DNA of 64,000 bases from Puccinellia tenuiflora (GCA_012064385.1 QRDG01000473.1:2992157-3056156); one strand, 5' to 3'; counted from the stretch's first letter, positions 53,292-63,726 are shown. Notes: generated by a model not told the origin, from the sequence alone. Numbers and translations are program-made.

Positions 53292-54181
53292 ATGGCACCC
53301 AAGAAAGCGGGCACCGACGCGAAGGGCAAGGCCACGGTGCAGGCCGGCTCGTCGGCCGGCGCGTCGGCGGCAGCGTTGCGCGGTTCAAGCTCGCCAAGAA
53401 ACAGAAGAAGGCGGAGGACGACGCCGACGCCAAGTTCAAGCTCGCCCGGGAGGAACTCTCCGCAGAATACAGGGCCAACCTCGCGAAGCAAGAGGAGCGC
53501 TTCACGACCAAGCGCCAGGAGCTCCTGGACCGCATCGACGTCCTCGAGAAGGAGGTGCAGCAGGCGGCTCCTCTCCTCCAGAGCGCCCAGGAGGCCCAAG
53601 CCTGCGCCGAATCCAAGGCCACGGCCCTGGAGGAGGACCTGCTCGAGCTCCAACAGCAGGTGGGGCCGGTCGCCAACCTTGTTGAGCAGGCGCGGGACAA
53701 GGAGAGCCACGGCCGGGCCATGTCGCGTCAGCGCCGGCTCATGTTCGAAAGCCTGGTGCAGCGTGCGCGCGCCATCGCGGACAACTTCAGGATCGAACTT
53801 CCTGCATTCGACGCAAGAGGGGGCGATGACGGAGCGGCGTACAACCTCTTCTTCGAGCAGTTCCTCGGAGGGGTCGAAAAGACCGCGAAGGAGTTTGACG
53901 CGCGCGTCGTGGGGGAGAGCCGCGACCTCCTCGTCGTCGCCACCGCCAACATCTTCTGCAACCTTAAGCAGCTCGACGCCTCCATCGACCTCGCGGCCGT
54001 GACAAGGCCCGGCGACCCCAGCTTCCGCACGAAAGCGATACAGGAGGCTGCGGAGGCGTACGCCAAGAAGTTTGACCAGGCCGTGATCTTTGAAGGCGAT
54101 GGCGGCAGCGAGGAGGACGCCGAAGAGGAAGAGGAGCGCACCGCGGGCGGCGCGAGCACCTCAGGGGGCACACAGGCCTGA
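53292..54181 (+). pseudogene. Reduced antisense ORF (aORF) of T2, missing the PF04195-like domain
   Basis: The ATG at 53292 opens a basic, alanine-rich head (MAPKKAGTDAKGKATVQAG) like that of aORF1 in T1. Near 53375-53385 the frame must change by one base to enter the long frame that ends at 54181. That frame is coiled-coil-rich (KKQKKAEDDADAKFKLAREE, LLDRIDVLEKEVQQAAPLL) and ends in an acidic tail. The globular domain that aORF1 has between head and coiled coil is absent, so the gene looks like an internal deletion that also broke the frame. No introns are needed. Position (between integrase and 3' LTR, opposite strand) matches T1. Confidence 0.65.
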
Positions 54182-55478
54182 GCTTCTTCCTGCAGCTGGA
54201 CGTGCACAGGGCGCCCAAGTGTCTTAGCCTTTTGCTTGTATAAACTTTTGTAAAGACTTATTGATGCTTTAATTAGATGTGCTTGGCGTGTGCCCCTCGA
54301 GAGGCTTTTGTCTTCCCTTTCATGTCTTTTTTGCTCTACGTTTTAGGACCCTCTCTTAGCGCTACACCACCGCCGCTTCGGTATGTGAGCGTCAGGGCTC
54401 TACAAGGCCGGGGGGTGTGTGAGGCCTCGAGAAGTAAGATCCCGCGAGGCGCGATGCCTGGGGTTCCCCTTTAACGCGCAAGCAGCCCATGAGGCATAGG
54501 AGAGAGAAAAGAGGTTCGAGGGACAAAAACCAGCGAAGGGAAAAATGACCAAGTGTTTGGACTTAGCTTCGCGAGGCATTGTCTGCCTTGGAGGGGGTGT
54601 TGGTTCCCTGGAGAGGCGTTTTGGCCTTGTAGGGGGTGTTTAGTTCCCTGTCGAGGCATTTTCTTCTCGAGGTTTTGCCTGAGGCTTGCTTGGACCTGCT
54701 TTCCTGCGTTTGGACAGATAGGTGCACCCACAAGCAATACATAGCTAGGTAACTTATGCGCGCTCGTAGGTTCCTTCATGTGTGTCTTGCGAGGAGAACA
54801 GGCACCAAGGTTTTGGTGATCCTTGGTGAGTTGACGTGCACGGGAGCTGACCCATGAGTTCAGAGCTCCCTGGGAGTTGACATGCATGAGAGCTGACCCG
54901 CGAGTTCAGAGCTCGGATCCCTTGGGTTTAAGGTGCTGCTGGGATGCTCCCGAGGCACAGGCACCATGCTAGCCCCCGCTCGCGAGATGCACATGGAGGA
55001 TCATACGAGCAAGGACAAGATGCAAATATCATAAATGCTTACCAAAGCAGAATCAAACTGCAGGCGCGAAGCGCAAAAGGTTCAAGTTGACCTGAAACAG
55101 AGGTTCATTACACTGGCGTGGCCAGAATTACAAAAATCCGCCATGCTCTGGGCATGGGGTCCACATGCTGTGGCTGAGACTCTCGAGGGGGCGTGCCCGT
55201 GGCAGACGCATGTAGAGAGAGCTCAGGGGGCCCCTAGGCGGGGGTGGCTTGAAGAGCCTGTGTCCCGCCATGTCTGGGCATGGGGGTCCACGTCGCCAGG
55301 GCATGGTGCTTGAAGAAGTCACCTTGCCGAGGCTTGGTGGCTTGGGAGTCTTCTCGAACGGCCCGCGGCAACGTATAGTAGAGAGGGGAGCCCGAAATTT
55401 TTCCTCGTGGAGGATGTTGGTGCTGAATTCTCCCTTGGCGCAAAAAGTTGCTTGCAAAAAGTTGCTCGTCGAGGACGA
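54182..55478. repeat. T2 3' interior with short degenerate tandem repeats
   Basis: No gene. Pairs of short repeats: CGAGGCATT...GGGGGTGT..GTTCCCTG units at about 54570-54665, and GGGAGTTGAC-TGCA-GAGCTGACCC-type units at about 54829-54913. A CTAGCCCCCGCTCGCGAG near 54969 resembles the polypurine-like core of the T1 array. Termination signals of integrase and of the antisense ORF should lie here. Confidence 0.55.
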
Positions 55479-58400
55479 TCAGGGGTAGAACTTGCGCAGG
55501 TGCTGGATGTTCCAGGGGTTGGCGATGGGGACGCCGTCCTCCGTCTCGAGCCGCGCAGAGCCAGGCCTGGCGATGTGCACGACTCTGTAGGGCCCTTCCC
55601 ACATTGGTGAGAGCTTGTGGAGACCTTCCCTGGAGAGGATTCTCCTCAGGACAAGGTCCCCTGCTTCGAGAGTGCGCGGGCGGATGTGACGGCTGTGGTA
55701 GCGGCGGAGATCTTGCTGGTACCTTGCCGCTCTCAGGGCCGCATTGCGGCGGAGCCCTTCAAGCAGCAGCAGGTCGTCGTTGCGGAGCTCATCCAGCTCG
55801 GCCTCCTTGAAGGCCAAGACTCGCGGAGAGCCGTGGGTGATCTCGCTGGGGAGGACGGCTTCGGCGCCGTAGACGAGGGAGAATGGCGTCTCGCCAGTTG
55901 GCTTTGTTGGCGTGGTGCGGATGGACCAGAGCACCGAGGGGAGCTCGTCGATCCAGTTCTTGCCGCTGGCCTTGAGGCGGTTGAAGCTTCTCGTCTTGAG
56001 GCCCTTGAGCACCTCAGCATTGGCTCGCTCGGCTTGTCCATTGCTGCGTGGGTGAGCCACCGAGGCGTAGCAGATTTGGGCGCCGAGGCTGCCGCAGTAG
56101 GACTTGAAGGCGCCGCTGGTGAACTGTGAGCCGTTGTCGGTGATAATGCGGTTGGGCACGCCGAAGCGGCAGACCAAGCTCCTGATGAATTTCACCGCTG
56201 ATTTCGCCGGAATGGTGCGCACGGGTTCCACCTCGGGCCACTTGGTGAACTTGTCGATGGCGACGTAGAGGTAGCGGTAGCCCCCGAGCGCTCGCGGGAA
56301 AGGTCCCAGCAGGTCCAGCCCCCAGACCGCGAACGGCCAGGAGAGCGGGATCGTCTGGAGTCCTTGTGCGGGCTGGTGGATCTGCTTGGCGTGGAATTGG
56401 CAGGCGTCGCAGGACTGGACAATTTCAGCTGCATCTTGAAGGACAGAGGGCCAGTAGAAGCCGCTTCGGAAAACCTTGCCTGCCAAGGTGCGCGAGGACG
56501 AGTGATGGCCGCATTCTCCGCTGTGGATGTCGTTGATGAGCTGGCGGCCTTCCTCGGCAGGGACGCACCGCAACGCAACCCCATTGGGGCGCTTACGGTA
56601 CAGGTCTCCGTCGTGGAGGCAGTAGGACTTGGCCTGGCGAGCAATTCTCTCAGCTTCTGCATCTTCTTCGGGAAGGACTCGGTCTTGCAGGTAGCGCTTG
56701 ATCTCGTCGATCCAACCAGTGTCTTGGCGTACCAAAGTCATCAACAAGCGATCGCCTGAGGGCAACCCACAGTTTGGTGCTCCACTTGGCGGGGCTGGTG
56801 GGAGCTCCTCTTGAACGCTTATGTTGACCACTGGTTGCTTGACGGAGGCCTTGGCGAGTCTCTCCTCAAACACTCCAGGCTGCTGGGCTTCTCTCTTTGC
56901 TGCTCGCTTGGCGAGGTCATCGGCTTCTTGGTTCTCTCCTCGCGGAATATGCTTGAGTTCCATGCCCCTGAAGTGCTTCTCGAGCTTGCGTACCTCTTCA
57001 AGATAGGCCACCATGTAGGTGTCCTTAGGCGTGTAGCTTTTGTTGGAGAAGTTGACGAGGAGCTGAGAGTCGCCCTTGATGAGGATGCGCTTGATGCCGA
57101 GGGCGATGGCGGCTCTGAGCCCAGCGAGGAGGCCCTCGTATTCGGCGATGTTGTTGGAGACCTTGTCGTGGTCCTTGAAGCACAACTGGACGGCGTAATA
57201 TAGCTTGTCGCCTGTTGGTGAGGTGAGGACAGCCCCAGCCCCTGCACTCCGGGCCGCGAAGGCGCCGTCGAAGTGCATGGTCCAGTAGCCGGGCTCTGTC
57301 TGTCCTGAGGTTGTAGCTTGTTCTTCTTGAGGCTCTTCTACGCGTGTGTCCGTCCATTCAGCCATGAAATCAGCTAGCGCCCTGCCCTTGATGACTCTTG
57401 TGGTGTCAAATTCCAGCTCGAAGGGTTGCAGCTCGATGCCCCAGCTCGCGACGCGATCTGTCGCGTTTGGGTTGCGCAGGACTTGCTCCAGGGGATATGA
57501 GGTGACCACCTTGATGGGGTGACCCTGGAAGTAGTGGCGCAGCTTTCTGGAGGCGCTGAGGAGCGAGAAGAGGAGCTTTTGCTGCATGGAGTAGCGCTCG
57601 CGAGCATCTCGTAGCACTGTGCTGACGAAGTACACGGGATGCTCGACGAGGGTAGTTGTAGGCGTGGCAGCAGTGGGCTCCTCTCGAGGCCCGGTGGAGT
57701 CCTTGTTGAGGGTCTCTTGAGGCCCTGCTTGTAGAGGCTGGGTGCTTGTCGAGGCTGCTTCCTTGTCGTGGGGTTCTGGGCTTGTCGAGGCGTGGCTCTG
57801 CTTGACGAGAACTGGCTCTTCCCTTTCAGCCACCAAGACCGCGCTTGCCGTCTGAGGAGTGGCTGCAAGATACAGCTTCAGAGGCTCGCGAGGGCGTGGG
57901 GCAACCATGATGGGTGGGCTCGCCAGGTATTTCTTCAGATCCTCGAAGGCTTTTGCCGCTTCAGGGGTCCACTTGAAAGGACCAGACCGCTTCATAATCT
58001 TGAAAAATGGCAGCGCCCTTTCGCCGAACTTGGAGATGAACCGGCCGAGGCTGGCCATACATCCCGCCAAGCGTTGCATGTCCTTGAGGCGACGAGGAGG
58101 CTGCATTTCTTCTATGGCCTTGATCTTGTCGGGGTTTGCTTCGATGCCGCGATGGGACACCAGGAACCCGAGGAGCTTGCCTGAAGGGACCCCGAAGACG
58201 CACTTGGCGGGGTTCAGCTTGATGTTCACCTTGCGCAGGTTGGCAAAGGTCTCCTCGAGGTCCTTGATGAGCGTGTCCTCCTCGCGAGTCTTGACCACGA
58301 TGTCGTCGACGTAGGCCTCTGCATTCCTCCCCATTTGAGCCCCCAAGGCGATCCTCATGAGACGCTGGAAAGTGGCGCCGGCATTCTTCAAGCCGAAGGG

Positions 58401-58895
58401 CATGCAGACGTAGCAAAACACACCACAAGGGGTGAGAAATGCTGTCTTCTCCTCGTCTTCCTTTGCCATCTTGATCTGGTGGTAACCAGAGAAGGCATCC
58501 AGAAAACAGAGGAGTGCGCAGCCGGCGGTGGAGTCCACGATCTGGTCGATCCTCGGGAGGGGATAGGGGTCCTTGGGGCAGGCCTTGTTGAGGTCGGTGA
58601 AGTCGATGCAGAGGCGGCTTCCTCCGGTGTGCTTGGGAACGACAACACCGTTGGCGAGCCAAGTGGGATGGACAACTTCCTTGATGATGCTTGCTTTCTT
58701 CAACTTTTCTACTTCCTTGACGATGAAATCTTGCTTTTCTGGCGCTTGACGTCGCGCCTTTTGCTTCACGGGGCGTGCGTTTGGACACACGGCTAAGTGG
58801 TGCTCGATCACCTCCCTCGGTACGCCGGACATATCTGACGGTGTCCATGCGAACATGTCAGAGTTTGCCCTGAGGAAGGCGACGAGCGCGCTTTC
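55479..58895 (-). CDS. T2 reverse transcriptase, RNase H, archaeal-type RNase H and integrase
   Basis: One open frame in register with gag-protease, directly after the amber at 58896-58898; first ATG at 58856 (1,125 residues). RT: VDFTDLNKACP, LPRIDQ, PFGLKNAGATFQ, YVDD near residue 182. The Ty3 RNase H (HPVYFVSTVLRDARERYS) is preceded by a proline/threonine-rich insert (about 365-415). The archaeal-type RNase H starts MHFDGAFAARSAGAGA near 528. Integrase: GECGHHSSS...CDACQ zinc region near 780-825, catalytic acids in WGLDLLGP, ITDNGSQFT and GQAERANAE (about 845, 909, 942), and a C-terminal PMWEGPYRV module. No internal break; all key residues seen. Confidence 0.93.
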   Translation of the reverse strand, partial: ESALVAFLRANSDMFAWTPSDMSGVPREVIEHHLAVCPNARPVKQKARRQAPEKQDFIVKEVEKLKKASIIKEVVHPTWLANGVVVPKHTGGSRLCIDFTDLNKACPKDPYPLPRIDQIVDSTAGCALLCFLDAFSGYHQIKMAKEDEEKTAFLTPCGVFCYVCMPFGLKNAGATFQRLMRIALGAQMGRNAEAYVDDIVVKTREEDTLIKDLEETFANLRKVNIKLNPAKCVFGVPSGKLLGFLVSHRGIEANPDKIKAIEEMQPPRRLKDMQRLAGCMASLGRFISKFGERALPFFKIMKRSGPFKWTPEAAKAFEDLKKYLASPPIMVAPRPREPLKLYLAATPQTASAVLVAEREEPVLVKQSHASTSPEPHDKEAASTSTQPLQAGPQETLNKDSTGPREEPTAATPTTTLVEHPVYFVSTVLRDARERYSMQQKLLFSLLSASRKLRHYFQGHPIKVVTSYPLEQVLRNPNATDRVASWGIELQPFELEFDTTRVIKGRALADFMAEWTDTRVEEPQEEQATTSGQTEPGYWTMHFDGAFAARSAGAGAVLTSPTGDKLYYAVQLCFKDHDKVSNNIAEYEGLLAGLRAAIALGIKRILIKGDSQLLVNFSNKSYTPKDTYMVAYLEEVRKLEKHFRGMELKHIPRGENQEADDLAKRAAKREAQQPGVFEERLAKASVKQPVVNISVQEELPPAPPSGAPNCGLPSGDRLLMTLVRQDTGWIDEIKRYLQDRVLPEEDAEAERIARQAKSYCLHDGDLYRKRPNGVALRCVPAEEGRQLINDIHSGECGHHSSSRTLAGKVFRSGFYWPSVLQDAAEIVQSCDACQFHAKQIHQPAQGLQTIPLSWPFAVWGLDLLGPFPRALGGYRYLYVAIDKFTKWPEVEPVRTIPAKSAVKFIRSLVCRFGVPNRIITDNGSQFTSGAFKSYCGSLGAQICYASVAHPRSNGQAERANAEVLKGLKTRSFNRLKASGKNWIDELPSVLWSIRTTPTKPTGETPFSLVYGAEAVLPSEITHGSPRVLAFKEAELDELRNDDLLLLEGLRRNAALRAARYQQDLRRYHSRHIRPRTLEAGDLVLRRILSREGLHKLSPMWEGPYRVVHIARPGSARLETEDGVPIANPWNIQHLRKFYP

Positions 58896-61331
58896 CTATT
58901 TGGGAGGCAGGTTGGCGCCGATGGTGACGCTAGCCCCCGAGCCGCTTGCCTCCAGAGACACCTGCTTTGTCGCGGCCTTCTCCTGAGAGAACAGCTGCTT
59001 CTTCTTCGCGGGGGGCCTCGGGAGGGGTTCTTCGTCCTCGTCAGCAGGGGACGCCACCGCGGCAGCCTTGTAGGCCGCTTGCGCAGCGTACAGGGCGTCA
59101 GAGACCACGCCGCGGATGACGATGGTGCCGCCCGAGCCAGGGAGCTTGACGAGGTTGTAGGCGTGGTGGGTGACTGCCATAAACTTGGCGAGGGCGGGGT
59201 AGCCGAGGATGGCGTTGTAGGGCAAGCCGATGTGCGCGACGTCGAAGTCGATCAGCTCGGTGCGGTAGTTGGCCTGTGTGCCAAAGGTGACTGCAAGCCT
59301 CACTTGCCCTAGAGGGGTCGTGAGGCCCTCTGTCACCCCTGAGAAGGGCCTGGTGGGCATGAGCCGCTCGTAAGGCACCTGAAGCTTCTCGAAGGTCTCG
59401 ACAGAGATGACGTTGAGGCCTGCACCCCCATCGATGAGCGTCTTGGAGACGGCGATGTTGTTGATGGTGGGGGTGCAAACCAGCGGGATGGTGCCAACAG
59501 CTGAGGTGGACTTGGGGTGGTCGCCGGAGTCGAAAGTGATGGGGTACTGGGACCACTTGAGGGGCCTGGAGGCCTCAACCCCGGGAAGCGCTGCCGCGAC
59601 CTCGCGAGCGAGTTGCTTGAAGTGACGGTTGGAACTGGGGGCCTGGGCCCCGCCGAGGATGCAAGCAGCGCCGCGAGGCACCTGGTAGCCCTCAGGAGTC
59701 TCGGCAGGGAGGTTATCGTTCGCGGGTTGAGCGGCGTTGGCCTGGGGGTTCTGCTGGTAGTTGTTGTCGTAGTTGTTGTTCCAGCGTCGCCCCCTGCGGC
59801 CGCCGCGGCCGCCGCCGCGGCCACCGCGGCCTTGCTCCCCCTCGCGTGCCTCGCGAGCCTCGCGAGCCTCGCGAAGCCTCTTGAGGTCGTAGCAGTCCTC
59901 GGTGGCGTGTGAGTGCCTGTTGTGGTAGATGCAGAAAGGGCGGTCATCCTTCTTCTCGGTGCCCGCGGCTGAAGTGGCAGCGCGAGGCTGCTTGGCGTCG
60001 GGTTCGGCCGCGAGGACCGCGGTGGTCTTGCGCTTCTCGGAGGATTTCTTCTTCTTCTTGGAGCTCTCAGTGGGGTCCTCAGGCTCGTTCTTGACGAACA
60101 GGCGGCCCTCTTCAGCCTTGGCGCACTTGTCCGCCAAGTCGAAGAGCTTGACGACGGTGGTGATGTTGTCGTGGATGCCAAGCTTCTCGAGCATCCGCAC
60201 GTCCGTGACTCCAGAATGGAAAGCCGAGATGACCTGTGCGTCTGTGGCGTTGGGAATCTTGTTCCGCACCTGGCTGAAGCGCTGGATGTACTTGCGGAGG
60301 GTTTCGCCAGGCTTCTGGCGCACGCCGCGGAGATCGTTGTACGTGAGGCCGCGCTCGTACGTGCCCTTGAAGTTGGCGATGAAGCACTTGCAGAGGTCCT
60401 CCCAGGAGCCGATGGACTCGGCGGGGAGGTTGGTGAGCCATGAGGACGCAGAGTCCTTGAGAGCCATGGGGAACCAGTTCGCCATGACCTTGTCGTCGCC
60501 CCCGGCGGCCTGGATGGCCAGGGTGTAGAGCTGCAGGAACTCCAACGGGTTGTTCTTGCCGTCGTAGCGTGGAGGGAGGTCCGGCCTGAACTTGGTCGGC
60601 CAGACGACGCGGCGAAGGCTGCGGGTGAACGCAACCGTGGTGCCATAGGTGACCACGCCGTCGGCGAGAGTGGCGCGGAGGTGACGCCCGGCGGCGGCGA
60701 CTTCCTGGACGGCGCGGTTGTGGCGTTGTTGGCCGCGCTCGATGTTTACGCGGGCGTCCTCGGGGGCTCGCTGCACAATTTGGCAGTCGTGCGGCGACGA
60801 GGCGTGTGAAGCAGCGCGGTTGTCGCGGGGAGGAGCCCCCGCCGGAGCAGGTTGCGGTGGAGCTGGAGCGGGCGCGGGTTGGCGAGGTGGTGCAGGAGGA
60901 GCGCCTGGCGCTGCGTCTCCCGCACGACCAGAGGGGACCAGCGAGCGAGACGGCGCGGGAGCGGCGACGCGGGCGGCGCCGATGAGCTCGGAGAGGCGAT
61001 GAAGCCAGGCTTCGTGAGCCTCCGGGTTGGGACGGTACCGCAGCAGCTCCTGCGCCATGAGGAGCGCAGTTGCCGGGCTGGGCGCAGGGCGGCCCAGCGA
61101 AGAGGCAGCACCGTCGCGCGACGGGTGAAGGGAGGAGGCTTCCTCTTCGCCGAGGTCGTCCTCGGTGTGGACGTCGTCGTCGTCCGCTGGGTGCTCGACG
61201 CGGGGCTCGGGGTCGACGTGGCGCTCCGGAGCAGTGCTTCCACGAGGGCGGCCGCGCTGCCTGCCGGCGGGAGGAGCAGTGGCAGCGCTGGCCGTCCGGC
61301 GAGCGAGACGCTCAGCGCGAGAGCCAGCCAT
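58896..61331 (-). CDS. T2 gag-protease polyprotein
   Basis: 811 residues from the ATG at 61331, 52 bases inside the 5' LTR end. The N-terminus is basic and Ala/Pro-rich. The gag core lies near 270-400 (NPLEFLQLYTLAIQAAGGDDKV, SASSWLTNL, KPGETLRKYIQRFSQVRNKI). A zinc knuckle CIYHNRHSHATEDC (CX2HX4HX4C) is near 467-480, followed by a Gly/Arg-rich stretch. The protease active site LIDGGAGLN is near 630. The frame ends at TAG 58896-58898 (context CCCAAATAGGAAAGC) and continues in the same register into RT. Either full pol needs amber read-through or this copy is one point mutation away from a single gag-pol frame. Confidence 0.92.
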   Translation of the reverse strand: MAGSRAERLARRTASAATAPPAGRQRGRPRGSTAPERHVDPEPRVEHPADDDDVHTEDDLGEEEASSLHPSRDGAASSLGRPAPSPATALLMAQELLRYRPNPEAHEAWLHRLSELIGAARVAAPAPSRSLVPSGRAGDAAPGAPPAPPRQPAPAPAPPQPAPAGAPPRDNRAASHASSPHDCQIVQRAPEDARVNIERGQQRHNRAVQEVAAAGRHLRATLADGVVTYGTTVAFTRSLRRVVWPTKFRPDLPPRYDGKNNPLEFLQLYTLAIQAAGGDDKVMANWFPMALKDSASSWLTNLPAESIGSWEDLCKCFIANFKGTYERGLTYNDLRGVRQKPGETLRKYIQRFSQVRNKIPNATDAQVISAFHSGVTDVRMLEKLGIHDNITTVVKLFDLADKCAKAEEGRLFVKNEPEDPTESSKKKKKSSEKRKTTAVLAAEPDAKQPRAATSAAGTEKKDDRPFCIYHNRHSHATEDCYDLKRLREAREAREAREGEQGRGGRGGGRGGRRGRRWNNNYDNNYQQNPQANAAQPANDNLPAETPEGYQVPRGAACILGGAQAPSSNRHFKQLAREVAAALPGVEASRPLKWSQYPITFDSGDHPKSTSAVGTIPLVCTPTINNIAVSKTLIDGGAGLNVISVETFEKLQVPYERLMPTRPFSGVTEGLTTPLGQVRLAVTFGTQANYRTELIDFDVAHIGLPYNAILGYPALAKFMAVTHHAYNLVKLPGSGGTIVIRGVVSDALYAAQAAYKAAAVASPADEDEEPLPRPPAKKKQLFSQEKAATKQVSLEASGSGASVTIGANLPPK

Positions 61332-61362
61332 GGTGGTGTCGAGGTTGAAGACGCGCCTCAGC

Positions 61363-61380
61363 CCCCTACCTGGCGCGCCA
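61363..61380 (-). other. T2 primer-binding-like site
   Basis: The minus strand reads TGGCGCGCCAGGTAGGGG two bases after the 5' LTR end. Position and TGG start fit a primer site; I have not identified the tRNA. Confidence 0.6.
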
Positions 61381-61382
61381 AA

Positions 61383-62403
61383 TGTCGGAGAATAGGCCCA
61401 GGAACCGGGCGTATCTCACGGAGTAAGAATCGAGCAAGGGGCTGAACACGGAGTCAAACAACCTCCAACGTTCCACGGCGACGGTGCTCGTCGGGCTCGT
61501 CGGAGGGGAACACTGCAGAGAGGGGACGCACGGTATTACCCAGGTTCAGGGCCCTCTTGTGGAGGTAAAACCCCTACGTCCTGCTTGGCTGTATTGCTTG
61601 TAGAGGTTTTTGGTACAGGGTGAGCTTGTGGAGCTCGAGATGGCTGCCAATGGCTAAAACCCTAGATCTGTCCTAGCCAAAGGAAGATTGAACCAGAGTC
61701 GAACCCTTGGCACGGGAGTGCCCTCCCTCCTTTTATAGTCGTCTTGGTCCTCTTCCGCCCAAACATTTGGGCGGGAAGGGTTGCCACATCCCGACGAAGG
61801 AGGAGACACGGTGCACCATAAAGGTGAAGTCCACCATAAAGGTAGAGCCCATGGACGCGGTCCACGGCAGGGGAGCAGCGTCACCAAAGCTGAAAAGAGG
61901 CACCGTCCAGCCAGGACGGTGGGCTGGCGCTGCAGACGTGGAACGGGTCCCGCGGTGACGTCGCCGTTGGAGCGTAGCTGCAGGCGGTCTCCTTATCACC
62001 AAAGTGGCAAGTCTCGTTGTCCGCTTTGCTTGGCGCTGCTTTGTTGACCCCTTTATTCATCAGAACGGCAACTGGGGCGCTGGCGTCATCGCGCTTTGGC
62101 GCGGCAGTGACTCTGCGGGAAGCGCAGAGCCCATGTGCGCTCTGCCGCGGAGGCAGAGCTGGCTTCGAGAGGAAGGAAGCCTTCCCGAGGCGAAAAGCCT
62201 CGGCAAGCTTCAAGGCTTAGTCCTTAGCCGAATCCTGGTGGCGCCTTGGGGCGCCTTCTTGTGGAGAAATCTCCTGTCGAGACTCGACAGGCTTGGAGAG
62301 CCTCTACAGGCTGAGAGCCTGGTCCTTAGCGGAAATCAGACCGAAGAGTCCCTTGGGCCTTGGCAGGCCGGCCCGTGGTACCCTGGTTTCCACTGTGCCG
62401 ACA
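61383..62403 (-). repeat. T2 5' LTR (1021 bp)
   Basis: The same ends as the 3' LTR. On the minus strand a TATA box GACTATAAAAGG lies at about 61731-61740, followed by the block (AAGCAGGACGTAGGGGTTTT, CTGAACCTGGGTAAT) shared with the other Tat-type LTRs here. Confidence 0.95.
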
Positions 62404-63156
62404 GGTCCACCGCTGGATGTACTCTCGCAGCCTCTTGTCTGCACGTTGCTTGCAAGCTCGCAGTTCTTCGAATGAAGCGGGGCGTTTGCACGTGCCGACG
62501 AAGTTGCGAACGAAATCTTCGCTGAAATCTTTCCAGCAAGTGTATGCTCCCCGCGGCAAGCTTTTGAGCCAGGCTCGAGCTGACCCCGAGAGCATAAGCT
62601 ATATGTACTGCATGGCGGTAGACGTAGAACCTCTCTGGCAAGTTACTGCCGTGAGTTAGTCTTCCAACCAGGCGGACGGTTGTTGTAGACCGTCATACTT
62701 TGGCGTCTCAGAGGTTAGTCTGAATCCCTTTGGCATTCTTGCTTCTCGGATGCGGCGGCTAAAGCACAACGCACCACAGGGCTCGAACTCTTCTTCAGAT
62801 TCCGAATCTTCGCTACTCGCCTCGCGAGTGCCCGGTCTTGAGCGGTTCCTATTGACCTTGCTTTGCGTGATGACGTTGCGTGCATCTTCACCTTCCGCGA
62901 GATGATATCGATCCTCCCGTCCGCGAGTTGCGCGGTTCCTTCGGTCGCGAGTAAAGCGGTTCTCTTGGTCGCGAGTGGAACGCTCGTTGTTTACACAAGT
63001 AGCGCGATTCTCCTGATCGCGAGCGACGCAGTCGCCGAGTTGGCGGGTTCGCGGTTCATGCCGTGGGCTTTGTTGATGCCGCGAAGGCACGTTGTTGCCA
63101 GCCGCTGCACCCGCGGCTGGTTGTGGTTCTTCTGATAGCAGCTCTGCTCCTGCCAT
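62404..63156 (-). pseudogene. T3 gag N-terminal part, split from its C-terminal half by T2
   Basis: Minus strand from 63156: a charged region with repeated RDQENR units, then RNVITQSKVNRNR and ARMPKGFRLTSETPKYDGL, a stop near 62656-62658, and then QYIYLMLSGSARAWLKSL, SEDFVRNFVGTC and LREYIQRWT up to the T2 insertion. The continuation is at 51964 downward. The order of motifs equals T1 gag (VITQRTVDRNR, ARMPKGFKL-like, MQYIQLMLTGSA). The region upstream of 63156, where the leader should be, is replaced by unrelated tandem repeats. Confidence 0.82.
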
Positions 63157-63162
63157 GCTGAC

Positions 63163-63520
63163 GACTGTTCATCTGATGTACCCCGGCACTATTCAGCCGG
63201 CATACTACCCGACACTGTTCACACCCGACACTGTTCATCCGACATACCCCCCGACAATGTTCATCCGGCACTGTTCACCTCCCGATAATGTTCATCCGGC
63301 ATACCCCGACACTGTTCATCCGGCATACTACCCGACACTGTTCATCCGTCATACCTCCGGACGTCATATTGTCCCGGGCAGCATACATGTCCTGGGCAGT
63401 ACTATTCATCCCACTGGCACTGTTCATCACGACACTGTTCATCCGGCATAACCCGACACTATTCATCCGACATACCCTCGACAATGTTCATCCCCAACAC
63501 TATTCATCCGACATACCCGA
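63163..63520. repeat. ~24-bp degenerate tandem array
   Basis: About 13-15 copies of a unit close to CGACACTGTTCATCCGGCATAC, many with small changes or insertions. It starts about 7 bases from the first T3 gag codon seen. It may belong to the plus-strand LTR to its right, in its upstream control region, or mark a rearranged junction. Confidence 0.8.
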
Positions 63521-63726
63521 CTGCTACCGCTACTTCGACTAGACCATCTACCCGGCGCCCAGGTCTCCATGTCCTTCGCTGCCAGGTCCTGGGACGCCCA
63601 CCGCTCGGACCTGGCATCATTGACAAGCCGGTGCGTGAAGACCAAGACCTAGAAGACAAGGATAGGATCGATGATGAGGACCAAGACACAGACACTGTAG
63701 CCATGCCTGGTCACATCCAACAGGGA

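Larger units (their letters stand above)
51965..62403 (-). mobile_element. T2: complete Tat/Retand-type Ty3 retrotransposon inserted in T3
   Basis: The 10,439-bp element has LTRs 61383-62403 (5') and 51965-52986 (3') and target duplication GGTCC (51960-51964 and 62404-62408). By eye the LTRs differ by about five substitutions and a one-base indel. It has a primer-binding-like site next to the 5' LTR, gag-protease and RT-RNase H-integrase frames in one register separated by a single amber, a polypurine junction like that of T1, and a reduced antisense ORF. It looks recent and nearly intact. Confidence 0.95.
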
